DNA of 64,000 nt from Sphingomonas sp. (GTDB taxonomy: Bacteria > Pseudomonadota > Alphaproteobacteria > Sphingomonadales > Sphingomonadaceae), in contig NZ_JAHBZJ010000007.1 in NCBI RefSeq assembly GCF_019635455.1, positions 1 through 64,000 of the forward strand, given 5' to 3'. The position numbers and the translations under genes were made by a program. Under the pieces are notes generated by a model. That model had not been told where the DNA came from, ran no database searches, and worked only from the letters and a program-made list of their open reading frames with translations. Below are positions 48,979 to 58,789 of this stretch, one piece after another. How positions within the stretch are numbered: position 1 is the first letter of the stretch; each line of letters begins with the position of its first letter.

Positions 48979-51711
48979 ATGCGCAGTTTCCGTGCGATGT
49001 TGTTTGCTGGCACCGTTTTCACGCTCGCCATGGGGGCGCCCGCGCTGGCCCAGACGAAGCCGGCGAGCGGCGATGCCGCATCGGCCGACGACCAGCCCGA
49101 GGACGCGATCATCGTTTCGGGCTATCGCGAGAGCCTGAGGAGCGCGCGCGCCACCAAGCAGAAGAGCGACGCGATCCTCGACACCGTGGTGGCCGAGGAT
49201 CTGGGCCAGCTTCCCGACAACAGCGCGACCGAGGCGCTCTCCCGCCTCCCCGGCGTACAGGTGTTCCGCAATCGCGGCGAGGCGCAGGCGATCACCATCC
49301 GTGGCCTGTCGCAGACCCTGACCACGCTCAACGGCTCGGAATCCTACAATGGCTCGTCACGCCGCAGCCTGCTCAACAGCTATCCCGCTGGCCTGTTGCG
49401 ATCGATCACCGTCTACAAGGCGCTGACCCCCGACCTGATCGAGGGCGGTATCGGCGGCGCGGTGAATGTCGAGCTGCGCCAGCCCTTCGATTTCGCGAAG
49501 GGACTTGTCGTCGCCGGCACGCTTCGCGGCAGCTATGACGATCAGGTCCGGCGCTTCTTCTACAATGGCGACGTGCTGGTCAGCGACCGGTTCGACACCG
49601 GACTGGGCGAAATCGGCATCCTTCTGAATGCGTCCTATCTGCGCCGCGACTATTTCGAATCCTATCGCGAGAGCCTGTCGCCGCGCAACAGCACCACCGG
49701 CCAGGCGATCAGCCCCGCCGGTCTGGGGACGGTGCGTTATCCCGGCACCATCCTGGTGAAGCAGCCCAACGGCCGCTACGTCCGCCCGGTGCTGACCGGT
49801 TCGATGCAGTGGAAGCCGGCGTCCAACCTCCGCCTCGATCTGCGCGTCACCAATATCGACGATCGCAACGTCAATTACGACACCGATCTTCAGACCGCGC
49901 TGCCGACCACGCTGACCAACGTCACGCTCGTCCCCGGCACGAATGTGGTGCAGAGCGCGTCCTTCACGCCATCGGGCGCGTCCGGCCCGCGCGCGTCGCG
50001 CAGCGACAACAACATCAACACGACGCAGGCCGAGTTCGGCCTGGAATTCGTCTCTGGCATCGCCACGCTGTCGTCGCGCGCCGTCTATACGCGCTCGACC
50101 CAGAGCAGCCGCTCGCAGCTGTTTCTCAACGCGTTCCGCAGCCCGCCGCCGATCAACGCCATCTTCCAGAGCGATTCGAAGTTCGGCGGCCTGAGCTACA
50201 GCTATGCGAACAATGTCGATCTCACCGACCCGGCGAATTTCTACGTCCGCGCCTATTCGGATACGCTGAGCAAGGCGAAGGCCGACGGGCTGCAATGGCG
50301 CACCGACCTCACCCTCGATACCGGCGGCGGTCTGATCAGGAATTTCAAGGCCGGGTTCCGCTATGCCCAGCGCGGCACCGACTTCCAGAGCGGCACGCGG
50401 CTCGCAAATCTCGATTCGCTTCGCCTGTCGATGTCCTCCTTCCCGGGCGGCAGCACGCCACAGATCCTTTATGGCGGATTTCATGGCGACGATGTTTCGG
50501 TGCCATCGACCTGGGTGCAATATGACACGCGCCTGCTCGACAATCGGGCCAATCTGGACGCGCTCAACGCCTATATCGCGACCCTGCCGGGGCAGGCGGC
50601 GCTGTTCGGCACCGCCGATCCCGTGTTCGACCCGCTCCAGGCGTTCAATGGCGACGAACGCAGCTATGCCGCCTATGCGCAGGTGAAATATGGGTTCGAT
50701 CTGGGCGGCGACGTATCGGTCGATGGCATTGTCGGCGCGCGGCTCGTCAACACCGATCTGTCGATCTCGGGAACGCAGGTGACGACCACGCGGACCACCG
50801 CCGGCACCGTCGTGACCAACACCCCGATCAACGGGCATCAGAACTATGTCGATCTGGATCCAAGCGTCAGCGCAGTCGTCCATTTCGGCCGCAACCTCCA
50901 GCTGCGCGCGGCATGGACCAAGACGTTCAGCCGGCCCGATTTCTCGCAGCTCAACCCCAGCCTCAACCTTGCCGAGATCGTCGCGTCGTCCGGGGCGGTC
51001 ACCTCGGCTGCGGTTGCCGGCAATCCGGATCTTCAACCGATCCGCTCGACCAATTGGGACGCGTCGCTTGAATGGTATTTCGGCCGGGCCGGTTCGGCGA
51101 CCGCCGCAGTCTTCCTGCGGGACGTCAACGGCTTCATCGTCAACACGCAACAGGATGAAATCGTCCCCGGCTCGGTCGGTACGACGGTCCCGGTGCGCCG
51201 CCCGATCAATGCCGGCGACGGCACGATCAAGGGGTTCGAACTGGCGTTCAGCACCTTCTTCGATTTCGCCCCAGGGGTGTTGTCGAACTTCGGCGCATCG
51301 GCGAACTTCACCTATATCGACACCAACCAGGTGCTGCCCGCGACCCCGGCGAACACCGCGTTCGAGGGGCGGATCGCCGGCATTTCGAAGCGCAGCCTGA
51401 ACACCGCGCTGTTTTATGATGACGGAAAGTTCCGCGCGCGCGTCGCCTATGCGGTGCGTGATCGCTTCATCCTGGCCTATGTGCTGAGTGACCCGATCGG
51501 CAATCTCGACTGGTATCCGATCAGCCGTCTCGACGCCTCGATGTCGTACCGGCTCACGCCCAACATCACCTTCACCCTCGATGGTCAGAACCTGCTCGGC
51601 AAGCCACAGCGTTCGTTCTGGGGGGATGCGCAGGCGGGCGACAGCGCGTTCAACGACCGCGTCTATTATGAAGGACGCGTCATCTCGCTCGCGGCGCGCT
51701 TCAAGTTCTGA
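48979..51711 (+). CDS. TonB-dependent outer-membrane receptor
   Basis: The 910-residue protein has a signal (MRSFRAMLFAGTVFTLAMGAPALA) and a plug domain: IIVSGYRESLRSARATKQKS, LPDNSATEALSRLPGVQV, then ITIRGLSQTLTTLNG. A long beta-barrel ends with the outer-membrane signature Phe in LAARFKF. The type is that used for carbohydrate import in Sphingomonas and Caulobacter, rather than siderophores. GGGAGG precedes the ATG. It is followed by the phosphatase with only five bases between, so it opens the operon. It would carry large mannan fragments across the outer membrane; the substrate is inferred from its neighbours. Confidence 0.95.
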   Translation: MRSFRAMLFAGTVFTLAMGAPALAQTKPASGDAASADDQPEDAIIVSGYRESLRSARATKQKSDAILDTVVAEDLGQLPDNSATEALSRLPGVQVFRNRGEAQAITIRGLSQTLTTLNGSESYNGSSRRSLLNSYPAGLLRSITVYKALTPDLIEGGIGGAVNVELRQPFDFAKGLVVAGTLRGSYDDQVRRFFYNGDVLVSDRFDTGLGEIGILLNASYLRRDYFESYRESLSPRNSTTGQAISPAGLGTVRYPGTILVKQPNGRYVRPVLTGSMQWKPASNLRLDLRVTNIDDRNVNYDTDLQTALPTTLTNVTLVPGTNVVQSASFTPSGASGPRASRSDNNINTTQAEFGLEFVSGIATLSSRAVYTRSTQSSRSQLFLNAFRSPPPINAIFQSDSKFGGLSYSYANNVDLTDPANFYVRAYSDTLSKAKADGLQWRTDLTLDTGGGLIRNFKAGFRYAQRGTDFQSGTRLANLDSLRLSMSSFPGGSTPQILYGGFHGDDVSVPSTWVQYDTRLLDNRANLDALNAYIATLPGQAALFGTADPVFDPLQAFNGDERSYAAYAQVKYGFDLGGDVSVDGIVGARLVNTDLSISGTQVTTTRTTAGTVVTNTPINGHQNYVDLDPSVSAVVHFGRNLQLRAAWTKTFSRPDFSQLNPSLNLAEIVASSGAVTSAAVAGNPDLQPIRSTNWDASLEWYFGRAGSATAAVFLRDVNGFIVNTQQDEIVPGSVGTTVPVRRPINAGDGTIKGFELAFSTFFDFAPGVLSNFGASANFTYIDTNQVLPATPANTAFEGRIAGISKRSLNTALFYDDGKFRARVAYAVRDRFILAYVLSDPIGNLDWYPISRLDASMSYRLTPNITFTLDGQNLLGKPQRSFWGDAQAGDSAFNDRVYYEGRVISLAARFKF

Positions 51712-51716
51712 AGCCG

Positions 51717-52934
51717 ATGGTGCGCCTCCCCGCGTTCCTCGTCGCGCCGCTGGCGCTTGTGACGGTGGCGGCACATGCCGCCCCGGCCGATCGCGACGGG
51801 GAACGGGTGGTCGAACGCGCCGTGCTGCTGATGCGGCACGGCGTGCGCGCACCGCTTTCGGATCCGGCGATGCCGGCCGGAACCGCCGCGGCGACCTGGC
51901 CCGCCTGGCCGGTGCCGCGCGCGCATCTCACGCCGCATGGCCGTGCCGCAGTAGCGGCGCTCGGCGTCGCGGACCGGACCGCGATCGGGTTGCGTCCCGC
52001 GCCGGGCTGTCCGGACGTGGCCACGGTGCGCATCGTCGCCGACAATGACCAGCGTACCATCGAAACCGGGCGGGCCTGGGCGGCCGGTTTCGCGCCCGGA
52101 TGCGACCTGTCTCCGACCGCATTGCCCGCGGGCGAGGTGGATCCGGTCTTCGCCCCGGTCGAGGCGATGGGCGCGGGCTTCGATACCGCCGCCGCGCGGC
52201 GCGCGGTCGAACGCCGCCTGCCGCGCGGCGGCTTCGCGACGCTGGACGCGCGTACCGCACCGTTGCGCGCGCGGCTCGACACGATCCTGTGTGGGCGCGC
52301 GGGCATGCCGAATTGTGGCGTATCGCGGCGCCCGACGGCGTTGCGTCCCGTCCGCCCCGGCCGCGAGCCGGCGCTTGTTGGCGCGATCGCCGATGGCGCG
52401 AAGGCCGCGCAGATCCTGACGCTGGAATATGCCGACGGGATGGCGGCGCCCGGCTGGGGGCGGCTGCGCAGCGGGGATGTCGCGATGCTCGGGGCGCTAC
52501 GGGCGGTGGCGTATGACGTCGTGTACCGCACCCCCTATGTCGCGCGCGCGTTCGGCGGGCCGACCCTGCGACGCATGCTCGACGGAATCGAGGGCGTGGA
52601 CGCGCCACGCCTGACGGTGATGATCGGGCATGACAGCAATATCGCTGCCGTGGCAGGCTTGCTCGATCTTCACTGGCGGGTCCCCGGCTTCGCGGCCGAC
52701 GATCCGCCGCCAAGCGGGGCGATCGTCATGCAACTGATACGCGACCGGCGCGGACATCGTTTCGTCCGGATGATCTTTCGTTCCCCCACGCTGGACCAGA
52801 TCCGCGCCGGCGGGGCGCTGTCCGCAGACGGGGCGACGGCACGCCCGATCGCGATTCCGGGGTGCGCGCCGACCCCGTTCGCCTGTCCGCTCGATCGCTT
52901 CAGGCGACTCGTTTCGGCGGTTCTGGCGCCATGA
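51717..52934 (+). CDS. Periplasmic histidine acid phosphatase (AppA/glucose-1-phosphatase type)
   Basis: The 405-residue protein has a signal (MVRLPAFLVAPLALVTVAAHAAPA) and the histidine acid phosphatase motif LLMRHGVRAP (catalytic His41, Arg40 and Arg44) with the proton donor in VMIGHDSN. Six or so Cys fit disulphides. E. coli relatives AppA and Agp act on phytate and sugar phosphates. The gene lies between the receptor and GH92, and its stop overlaps the GH92 start. I infer it dephosphorylates mannose-6-phosphate ends exposed after uncapping of phosphomannan. Phytate cannot be excluded. Confidence 0.92.
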   Translation: MVRLPAFLVAPLALVTVAAHAAPADRDGERVVERAVLLMRHGVRAPLSDPAMPAGTAAATWPAWPVPRAHLTPHGRAAVAALGVADRTAIGLRPAPGCPDVATVRIVADNDQRTIETGRAWAAGFAPGCDLSPTALPAGEVDPVFAPVEAMGAGFDTAAARRAVERRLPRGGFATLDARTAPLRARLDTILCGRAGMPNCGVSRRPTALRPVRPGREPALVGAIADGAKAAQILTLEYADGMAAPGWGRLRSGDVAMLGALRAVAYDVVYRTPYVARAFGGPTLRRMLDGIEGVDAPRLTVMIGHDSNIAAVAGLLDLHWRVPGFAADDPPPSGAIVMQLIRDRRGHRFVRMIFRSPTLDQIRAGGALSADGATARPIAIPGCAPTPFACPLDRFRRLVSAVLAP

Positions 52935-54970
52935 TGGTCCGCCGGCTCGCCATTCTGCTATGCGCGCTGGTGTCGGTCGGCGCTGCGAGGGGGGAGGCGC
53001 GCCCGCGCGCGCCGGTCGATCTCGTCGATCCCTTCATGGGAAGTTCGGGGGATCGCGGACAGCTTTCGCCTGCGGCGGCGGCCCCGTTCGGCATGGTGCA
53101 GCTTGCGCCGGATACGACGCCTGCAAATCATATCGGCTATGATCGCGATGCGGCGCTGTTGCGCGGCTTTTCCCACACCCGGGCGCAGGGCGTCGGATGC
53201 AATGGCGGGGGCGGCGATCTGCTGATCTCGGCACGCTATGCGGGCGAGGCCGGGCCGTCGCCGATCGATCCGGGCAGCCAGCGGGCCGGAGCGGGCTGGT
53301 ATCATGTCCGCTATGGCCGGACGTCGATCACCGCCGATCTCGTCGCCGGACAGTCGGTGGCGATCAGCCGGTTCACGGTCGCGCGCGCGGGACGGATCGT
53401 CCTCTCGCTCGATCCGCGCCACAGCTATTCCAAGCATATCGGCCATGAATGGCTCGGCACCAGCGCCGGCGATGTCCGCGTGCAGCTCGCCAATGCGACC
53501 GTGTGCAGCCGGGGCGTCTATCGGCTCGCCATCGCCGGCCGCCTGCTGCGCAATGGCCAGCCCGTTTCGGCCGCCGGCACGGTCGATGCCGACGGTGTTC
53601 TGGGATTCGCGATCGATGCCGGCGCGGGCGACCGGATCGAGTTGCGCACCGCGCTCTCGACCATTGATGCGCGATCGGCGCGGACCACGCTGGCCGCCGA
53701 ACTGGGCGCGCGATCGGTGGCGCAGCTTGCCGCCGGCACGCGCGAGGCGTGGAACCGGCTGCTTTCGCGGATCGCATTCGATGGCGATCCGGCGCGGCGT
53801 GCATTGTTCTACACCTGTCTCTACCGCGCGCTGCAAATGCCCGCCCGCGTGGATGACGGCGCCGGGGTCTATCGCCGGTCCGGTGGCGCGCCCGGTCGCG
53901 TCCCGCCCGGCCATCATCGCTACGCCGGCTGGTCGCTGTGGGACAATTACCGGACCCAGGTGCCGCTGATCGCCTTTGCCGCGCCCGACGTGGCCGGGGA
54001 CATCGCGGATTCGCTGGTCGATCTGTTCCAGTCCGAAAAGGCGCAATGGGCAGGGCCGAACGAGCCGTTTCTGAGCGTGCGGACCGAGCATGCCGGGATC
54101 GCCCTGCTCGACCTGCACCGCAAGCGACTGGGGAGTATCGACCCCGCGCGCGCGCTCGACGCCATGGCGGCCGAAACGACGGCCCTGCCGCGGGAGACGC
54201 CCGACCAGCAGATCGAACTGGCTTATGACCAGTGGGCGGTGGCACAGCTCGCCGCGGATCGAGGGCGGCCGGCGCTGGCCACGGATTTCACGCGGCGCTG
54301 GCAGGGCTATCGAACGATGTGGGGCAGGGTGTTCCGCGATCTGGGTGCCGATGCGGACACCGTCAAGGCACGGGGCCTGTACCAGGGGACGTTGTGGCAG
54401 TATCGCTGGGCGCCGGTATTCGATCTCGACTGGATGCGCGGCACGGCGCTGGGAGGCGCACGGTTCGACCGCGAGCTGGACGAATTTTTCGCGCGCGGTC
54501 TGTTCAACATGACGAACGAGCCCGACATCCACGCCCCGTTCCTCTTCGCGCTGACTGCTCGCCCGCAGACGGCCGATCGCCTGGTCGCCAGGCTGCGCGA
54601 TCTGCCGATCGACCATTGGTACGAAAATCAGCGCAAATATGAAAAGCCGATCGTCCAGCGCAGCTTCTCTCTCTCACCCGGATTTGCGGAGGGGATGGAC
54701 GATGACGGCGGCGCGATGTCGGCCTGGTATGTCTGGGCGTCGATCGGGCTTTATCCGCTCGTGCCGGGCGAGCCGTGGTACACGGTGACCCTGCCCGCCG
54801 CGCCGCGCGTCGCGATCGACGTGGGGCAGGGGCGCCGTTTCGTCATCCGCACGCGTGGGCGTGGTGACCAGATCGGATCGCTCCTTCTGAATGGCCGGAG
54901 GCTGGACGGCCGGCGGCTGACGCATGGACAGATCATGCGCGGCGGAACATTGACGATCATCAGGGAGTGA
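52931..54970 (+). CDS. GH92 alpha-mannosidase with Gln at the acid position (phosphomannosidase candidate)
   Basis: The 679-residue exported protein has a signal (MMVRRLAILLCALVSVGAARG) and the GH92 layout. Its N-terminal beta domain has VDPFMGSSGDRGQ and GFSHTRAQGVG. The (alpha/alpha)6 domain has WSLWDNYRTQVPL, NEPDIHAPFLF and MDDDGGAMSAWYVW, with the base Asp residues. In ordinary GH92 enzymes the catalytic acid is the Glu of an E-G-N-x-W-Q-Y block; here it is YQGTLWQYRW, with Gln485. As I recall, enzymes that split mannose-1-phospho-6-mannose have this same change, because phosphate leaves without help. The start overlaps the phosphatase stop, so the two are coupled. Confidence 0.93.
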   Translation: MMVRRLAILLCALVSVGAARGEARPRAPVDLVDPFMGSSGDRGQLSPAAAAPFGMVQLAPDTTPANHIGYDRDAALLRGFSHTRAQGVGCNGGGGDLLISARYAGEAGPSPIDPGSQRAGAGWYHVRYGRTSITADLVAGQSVAISRFTVARAGRIVLSLDPRHSYSKHIGHEWLGTSAGDVRVQLANATVCSRGVYRLAIAGRLLRNGQPVSAAGTVDADGVLGFAIDAGAGDRIELRTALSTIDARSARTTLAAELGARSVAQLAAGTREAWNRLLSRIAFDGDPARRALFYTCLYRALQMPARVDDGAGVYRRSGGAPGRVPPGHHRYAGWSLWDNYRTQVPLIAFAAPDVAGDIADSLVDLFQSEKAQWAGPNEPFLSVRTEHAGIALLDLHRKRLGSIDPARALDAMAAETTALPRETPDQQIELAYDQWAVAQLAADRGRPALATDFTRRWQGYRTMWGRVFRDLGADADTVKARGLYQGTLWQYRWAPVFDLDWMRGTALGGARFDRELDEFFARGLFNMTNEPDIHAPFLFALTARPQTADRLVARLRDLPIDHWYENQRKYEKPIVQRSFSLSPGFAEGMDDDGGAMSAWYVWASIGLYPLVPGEPWYTVTLPAAPRVAIDVGQGRRFVIRTRGRGDQIGSLLLNGRRLDGRRLTHGQIMRGGTLTIIRE

Positions 54971-56220
54971 AGCGCGTGCAGGTCAGACGATGGGCGCAAG
55001 CGAGCTTTGCCGGCATCTTCATACTGGTGACGGCGATGACGGCGGGACCGGCGACGGTGGCGAAGGAGGCGCCGCCCGCCGCGCGCAACCCCTGGGTCGG
55101 CGCGTGGGGCTATGCCGCGTCGCCGGCGACCGAGACCCCCGGGCCGACGCGCCCGGCCGGCACCTTTCGCTACCGCATCCGCCTGACCCAGGGCGGGGCG
55201 GGGGTCGCGCTGCGCTTCACCAATCCTGAAAATGCGGTGCCGCTTGTCATTTCGGGGGCCAGTGTCGCCATCGCCGCACCGCGCGGATTCGCGGGGATCG
55301 CCGCGCCGATGGCGGCGGGCTTTGCCGGAAAAGCGGGCGTGACGGTGGAGGCGGGCGCGTCGATCAGCACCGATCCGATCCGGCTTCCCGTCACTTCGGG
55401 TCAGGACGTGATCGTCACCCTGACCACCGCCGCGCCCAGCACCGATGTCGCGGGCAGCGCCGGCTTCGTGACCGAATTCACCCCCGCCGCTCCTGCCGCG
55501 CCCGCCGAAGCGACCAGGGCGCGCCCGTTCGTCAGCCTGGTCAGCGTCCACAATCCGCGTGCGCCCTGCACGATCGTGACGCTGGGCGATTCGATCACCG
55601 AAGGTGCGCGCGGCAAGGACGCGAGCTGGCGTGGCTGGCCGGGCCGGTTCGCCCGGCGGCTGATCGAGGCGTCACCGCAATCGCATTGCGGCGTGGTCAA
55701 TATGGGGATCGGCGGCAATCGCCTGCTGGCCTATGGCCGTGGCCCGTCGGGGATTGAACGGTTCGGGCGCGACGTGCTCGCGGTTCCCGGGGTCACGCAT
55801 GTCGTGCTGCTGGAGGGGATCAACGATATCGTCCGCAGCGCCAGCCCGCGCGAGCGCGCGATCGGATCGGCACAGCTGATCGCCGGCTATCGCCAGATCA
55901 TCGAGATGGCGCACAAGCGCGGGATCAGGGTGATCGGCGGCACCATGACCCCGGCATGGGGATCGCGCTTCATCACGCCGGAACTGGAGCGCATCCGCCG
56001 GGAAACGAACCGCTGGATCGTCGAACCGGGCAATTTCGATGCATCGATCGACTTCGAATCCGCGCTTGCCGACGGCACCACGCCGCCCGCGCTGAAGCCC
56101 GCGTTCGATTCGGGCGATCACCTGCATCCCGCCGATGACGGCTATGCCGCAATGGCGGCGTCGGTGCCGCTGAATCTCTTTGCTGCCTCTGTCCCGATGT
56201 CTGGAGCGAAACCGGAATGA
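54967..56220 (+). CDS. Exported SGNH/GDSL esterase with N-terminal beta domain (second)
   Basis: This 417-residue protein has a signal (ASFAGIFILVTAMTAGPATVA), an N-terminal beta-sandwich of about 180 residues (WVGAWGYAASPATETPG... RYRIRLTQGG), then an SGNH catalytic domain: VTLGDSITEGARGKD, NMGIGGNRLLAYG, LEGINDIVR and HLHPADDGY. It belongs to the GDSL-like group named after SEST-like esterases found in carbohydrate loci. GTG starts within the GH92 stop (GTGA). It probably removes acetyl groups from mannan. It is unrelated in architecture to the first SGNH gene, so a different acyl position is possible. Confidence 0.88.
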   Translation: MKRVQVRRWAQASFAGIFILVTAMTAGPATVAKEAPPAARNPWVGAWGYAASPATETPGPTRPAGTFRYRIRLTQGGAGVALRFTNPENAVPLVISGASVAIAAPRGFAGIAAPMAAGFAGKAGVTVEAGASISTDPIRLPVTSGQDVIVTLTTAAPSTDVAGSAGFVTEFTPAAPAAPAEATRARPFVSLVSVHNPRAPCTIVTLGDSITEGARGKDASWRGWPGRFARRLIEASPQSHCGVVNMGIGGNRLLAYGRGPSGIERFGRDVLAVPGVTHVVLLEGINDIVRSASPRERAIGSAQLIAGYRQIIEMAHKRGIRVIGGTMTPAWGSRFITPELERIRRETNRWIVEPGNFDASIDFESALADGTTPPALKPAFDSGDHLHPADDGYAAMAASVPLNLFAASVPMSGAKPE

Positions 56221-57443
56221 CCTTTATCCAGACCCCCGAAACGCGATGGGCGGGTACCAATCTCGAACGTGCCGCGAACCACAATCAGCGCATGACGCTC
56301 CACGCGATCCGGGTGCATCGCGAACTCACCCGCGTCGAACTGGCGGCGATCACCGGGCTGACCGCGCCGGCGATCTCGAACATCACCCGCCGCCTGCTCG
56401 ATGAAGGGCTGATCGTGGAGAGCGGGCAGCGGCGCGGCGGGCGTGGACAACCGGCGACGCGGCTGACCGTGCGGCCCGACGCGCGACATGCGATCGGCCT
56501 GAACATCGATCGCGATCACATCACGCTGGTGGTGCTCAACTTCACCGGCCAGGTCCTCGCCCGTGCCACCCGCGACGTGCGTTTCGCCCTGCCGGAACAG
56601 GTGCGCAGCTTCTATCGCCAGGCGATCGTCCAGCTGCTCGAAGAGGCGGGCGTGCTCCATGAAACGCTGATCGGGATCGGCGTCGCCGTGCCGGACGATC
56701 TGGGCGTGGTGGATCTGGAGGGGCGCCCGGCCGCCTACGCCCAATGGTCTTCGACCAACCTGACCGAGCTGCTGTCCGATCCGTTCAACCTGCCCGTCTT
56801 TGTCGAGAACGACGCCGCCGCCGCCGCGCTGGGCGAGTTGCAGTTCGGCCTGGGCCAGCGGCACCGCAGCTTCTTCTACATCCTGGTGTCCTCCGGCCTG
56901 GGCGGCAGCCTGGTCATCGACGGGTCGCTGTTTCGGGGCGCCAACGGACGCAGCGGCGAACTCGGCTTCATGCGCAGCGCGCCCGATGGCGGACGCGAGA
57001 CGGTGCAATCCTTCGTCTCGCTGTCCGGACTGGGGCGCATGCTTGGCGCGGCGGGGCTGGGGATCGAGGATGTGGTGGATCGTGCGGTGCCGACCGCGGC
57101 CGCGTCGCGCATCGTCGATGAGTGGATCGACGGTGCGGCCGCCCGGCTTGAGGCGCCGGTCGAAGCGATCAACTGCCTGATCAACCCCGACGCCGTCCTG
57201 CTCGGCGGGCGGCTTCCGCCGACGATTTTTGACCGGCTTGCCGATGCGATGCGTGCGCGCCTGCTCGCCCAGCGGTCAAGCGTGCCGGTCGTCTGCCCGA
57301 TCATGCGTGCCGCCTTTTCGACCGATGCGCCCGCCGTGGGCGCGGCCATCCTGCCGATCAACCATTTCTTCCTCCCTGCCGCGGGCGGCTCATGGAAGAA
57401 GATGGCGGATCAGGGCGGCACGCTTGCCGACATGATCGCGTGA
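56217..57443 (+). CDS. ROK-family transcriptional repressor
   Basis: The 408-residue protein has a winged-helix N-terminus (HAIRVHRELTRVELAAITGLTAPAISNITRRLLDEGLIVE) and a ROK sugar-binding domain: AIGLNIDRDHITLVV, GIGVAVPDD, VFVENDAAAAALGEL and the SSGLGGSLVID strand, with LGGRLPPTIFD. This is the NagC/Mlc/XylR pattern. The zinc-binding Cys cluster of ROK kinases is absent; the region reads GANGRSGELGFMR. It overlaps the SGNH gene by four bases (ATGA) and likely controls the locus in response to free sugar. The AT-rich dyad at 48909-48933 is a candidate target. Confidence 0.92.
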   Translation: MTFIQTPETRWAGTNLERAANHNQRMTLHAIRVHRELTRVELAAITGLTAPAISNITRRLLDEGLIVESGQRRGGRGQPATRLTVRPDARHAIGLNIDRDHITLVVLNFTGQVLARATRDVRFALPEQVRSFYRQAIVQLLEEAGVLHETLIGIGVAVPDDLGVVDLEGRPAAYAQWSSTNLTELLSDPFNLPVFVENDAAAAALGELQFGLGQRHRSFFYILVSSGLGGSLVIDGSLFRGANGRSGELGFMRSAPDGGRETVQSFVSLSGLGRMLGAAGLGIEDVVDRAVPTAAASRIVDEWIDGAAARLEAPVEAINCLINPDAVLLGGRLPPTIFDRLADAMRARLLAQRSSVPVVCPIMRAAFSTDAPAVGAAILPINHFFLPAAGGSWKKMADQGGTLADMIA

Positions 57444-58789
57444 CGCCGGTGGCTGCGCGGCAGGCCGTTACGCGCGGCCTGATCGCATCGATCGCGTGCG
57501 CCGCGCTTGCCGGCCTGTTGTTCGGCTTCGACACCGCCGTGATTTCCGGCACGACCACCGCACTTTCACGCGAATTCCGGCTGGACGCGACCTGGCTCGG
57601 CGTCACCGTGTCGGCGGCGTTGTGGGGAACGCTGCTGGGGTCGCTGGCGGCGGGGCGGCCGGGCGACCGTTTCGGCGCGCGCGACGCGCTCAAGGGGGTG
57701 GGGCTGCTGTTCCTGGTCGGCGCGTTGGGGTCGGCCCTCGCGACCGGATGGGGCGTTCTGGTCTTCTTTCGTATCCTCACCGGTCTGGCGGTGGGCGGAG
57801 CGTCGGTGCTGGCGCCGGTCTATATCGCGGAAATCGCACCGGCGCGGCATCGCGGCGCGATGGTGGTGGTGTTTCAGCTGAACATCATCCTCGGCATCCT
57901 GATCGCATTCATCTCCAATGCGGTGATCGGTGCGATTGATCTCGGGCCGGATGACTGGCGGTGGAAATTCGGGGTCGGGGCGGCACCCGCGTTGCTGCTG
58001 CTGGCGATGCTGTTCCGCATTTCCCAAAGCCCCCGCTGGCTGGTCGGACGCGATCGCGCGGACGAAGCGGCCGCCGCGCTCATCCGGACCGGCCGAACCA
58101 GGGAGGACGCGATCCGCGAGATCGCCGAAATCCGCGCCAGCCTCGCCAGCGAGCCGGTGGGTGAGCGGCTGCGCTGGTCCGCCCATGCCCGCCCGATCCT
58201 GCTCGCGATCCTGATCGCGCTGTTCAACCAGCTGTCCGGGATCAACGCGCTGCTGTATTATATCAACGACATCTTCGTCGCCGCCGGCGCCGGCGGCAGC
58301 GCCGACGCACAGGCGATCGTGATCGGTCTGGCCAATGGCGTCTTCACCTGTCTGGGGCTGGTCCTGATCGACCGGGCGGGCCGGCGGACGTTGCTGGCGG
58401 TCGGGTCGATCGGCATGGCCGGATGCCTCACGGTCGCGGGGCTGGCGCTCGACGGGGTCCTGCCAAAAGGGGCGGTGCTGTTCGCGCTGATCGGCTTCAT
58501 CGCCTGTTTCGCGTCCAGCACCGGGGCGGTGATCTGGGTCTATCTCAGCGAGATATTTCCGACGGCGGTGCGCAATCGCGGCGCCGCGCTCGGCGCATCG
58601 GTTCACTGGGGCGCCAATGCGGTGATCGCGGCGGCCTTCCCATGGATCGCGGCGCGCTCGGCGGGCCTCCCGTTCCTGTTCTTCGCCGCGATGATGGCGT
58701 TGCAATGCGTGATCGTGCTGCGCTTCTTCCCGGAAACGAAGCGGGCGTCACTCGAACAGCTTCAGCGAAAGGAGGCGCTTCATGGCTGA
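57440..58789 (+). CDS. MFS sugar porter
   Basis: The 449-residue 12-helix transporter belongs to the sugar porter family: GLLFGFDTAVISGTT in helix 1, PGDRFGARDALKGVG between helices 2 and 3, LPVYIAE-like APVYIAEIAPARHRG after helix 4, SPRWLVGRDRADEA in the central loop, QLSGINALLYYI in helix 7 and FFPETKRASLEQL after helix 12. It resembles proton symporters for xylose, galactose or glucose. GTG at 57440 overlaps the ROK repressor stop (GTGA) and removes a non-membrane extension. It would take up the mannose or another monosaccharide of the locus. Confidence 0.92.
   Translation: MTPVAARQAVTRGLIASIACAALAGLLFGFDTAVISGTTTALSREFRLDATWLGVTVSAALWGTLLGSLAAGRPGDRFGARDALKGVGLLFLVGALGSALATGWGVLVFFRILTGLAVGGASVLAPVYIAEIAPARHRGAMVVVFQLNIILGILIAFISNAVIGAIDLGPDDWRWKFGVGAAPALLLLAMLFRISQSPRWLVGRDRADEAAAALIRTGRTREDAIREIAEIRASLASEPVGERLRWSAHARPILLAILIALFNQLSGINALLYYINDIFVAAGAGGSADAQAIVIGLANGVFTCLGLVLIDRAGRRTLLAVGSIGMAGCLTVAGLALDGVLPKGAVLFALIGFIACFASSTGAVIWVYLSEIFPTAVRNRGAALGASVHWGANAVIAAAFPWIAARSAGLPFLFFAAMMALQCVIVLRFFPETKRASLEQLQRKEALHG

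Noticed and set aside
49357..51852. An 831-codon open frame opposite the TonB receptor
   Set aside because: Composition is that of an antisense shadow; the receptor frame has a signal, plug and C-terminal Phe.
52958..54616. A 552-codon open frame opposite the GH92 gene
   Set aside because: No motif or start signal; the GH92 frame is clear on the plus strand.
57566..58705. A 379-codon open frame opposite the sugar porter
   Set aside because: Highly charged and repetitive in the manner of antisense reading of membrane helices; no family recognised.
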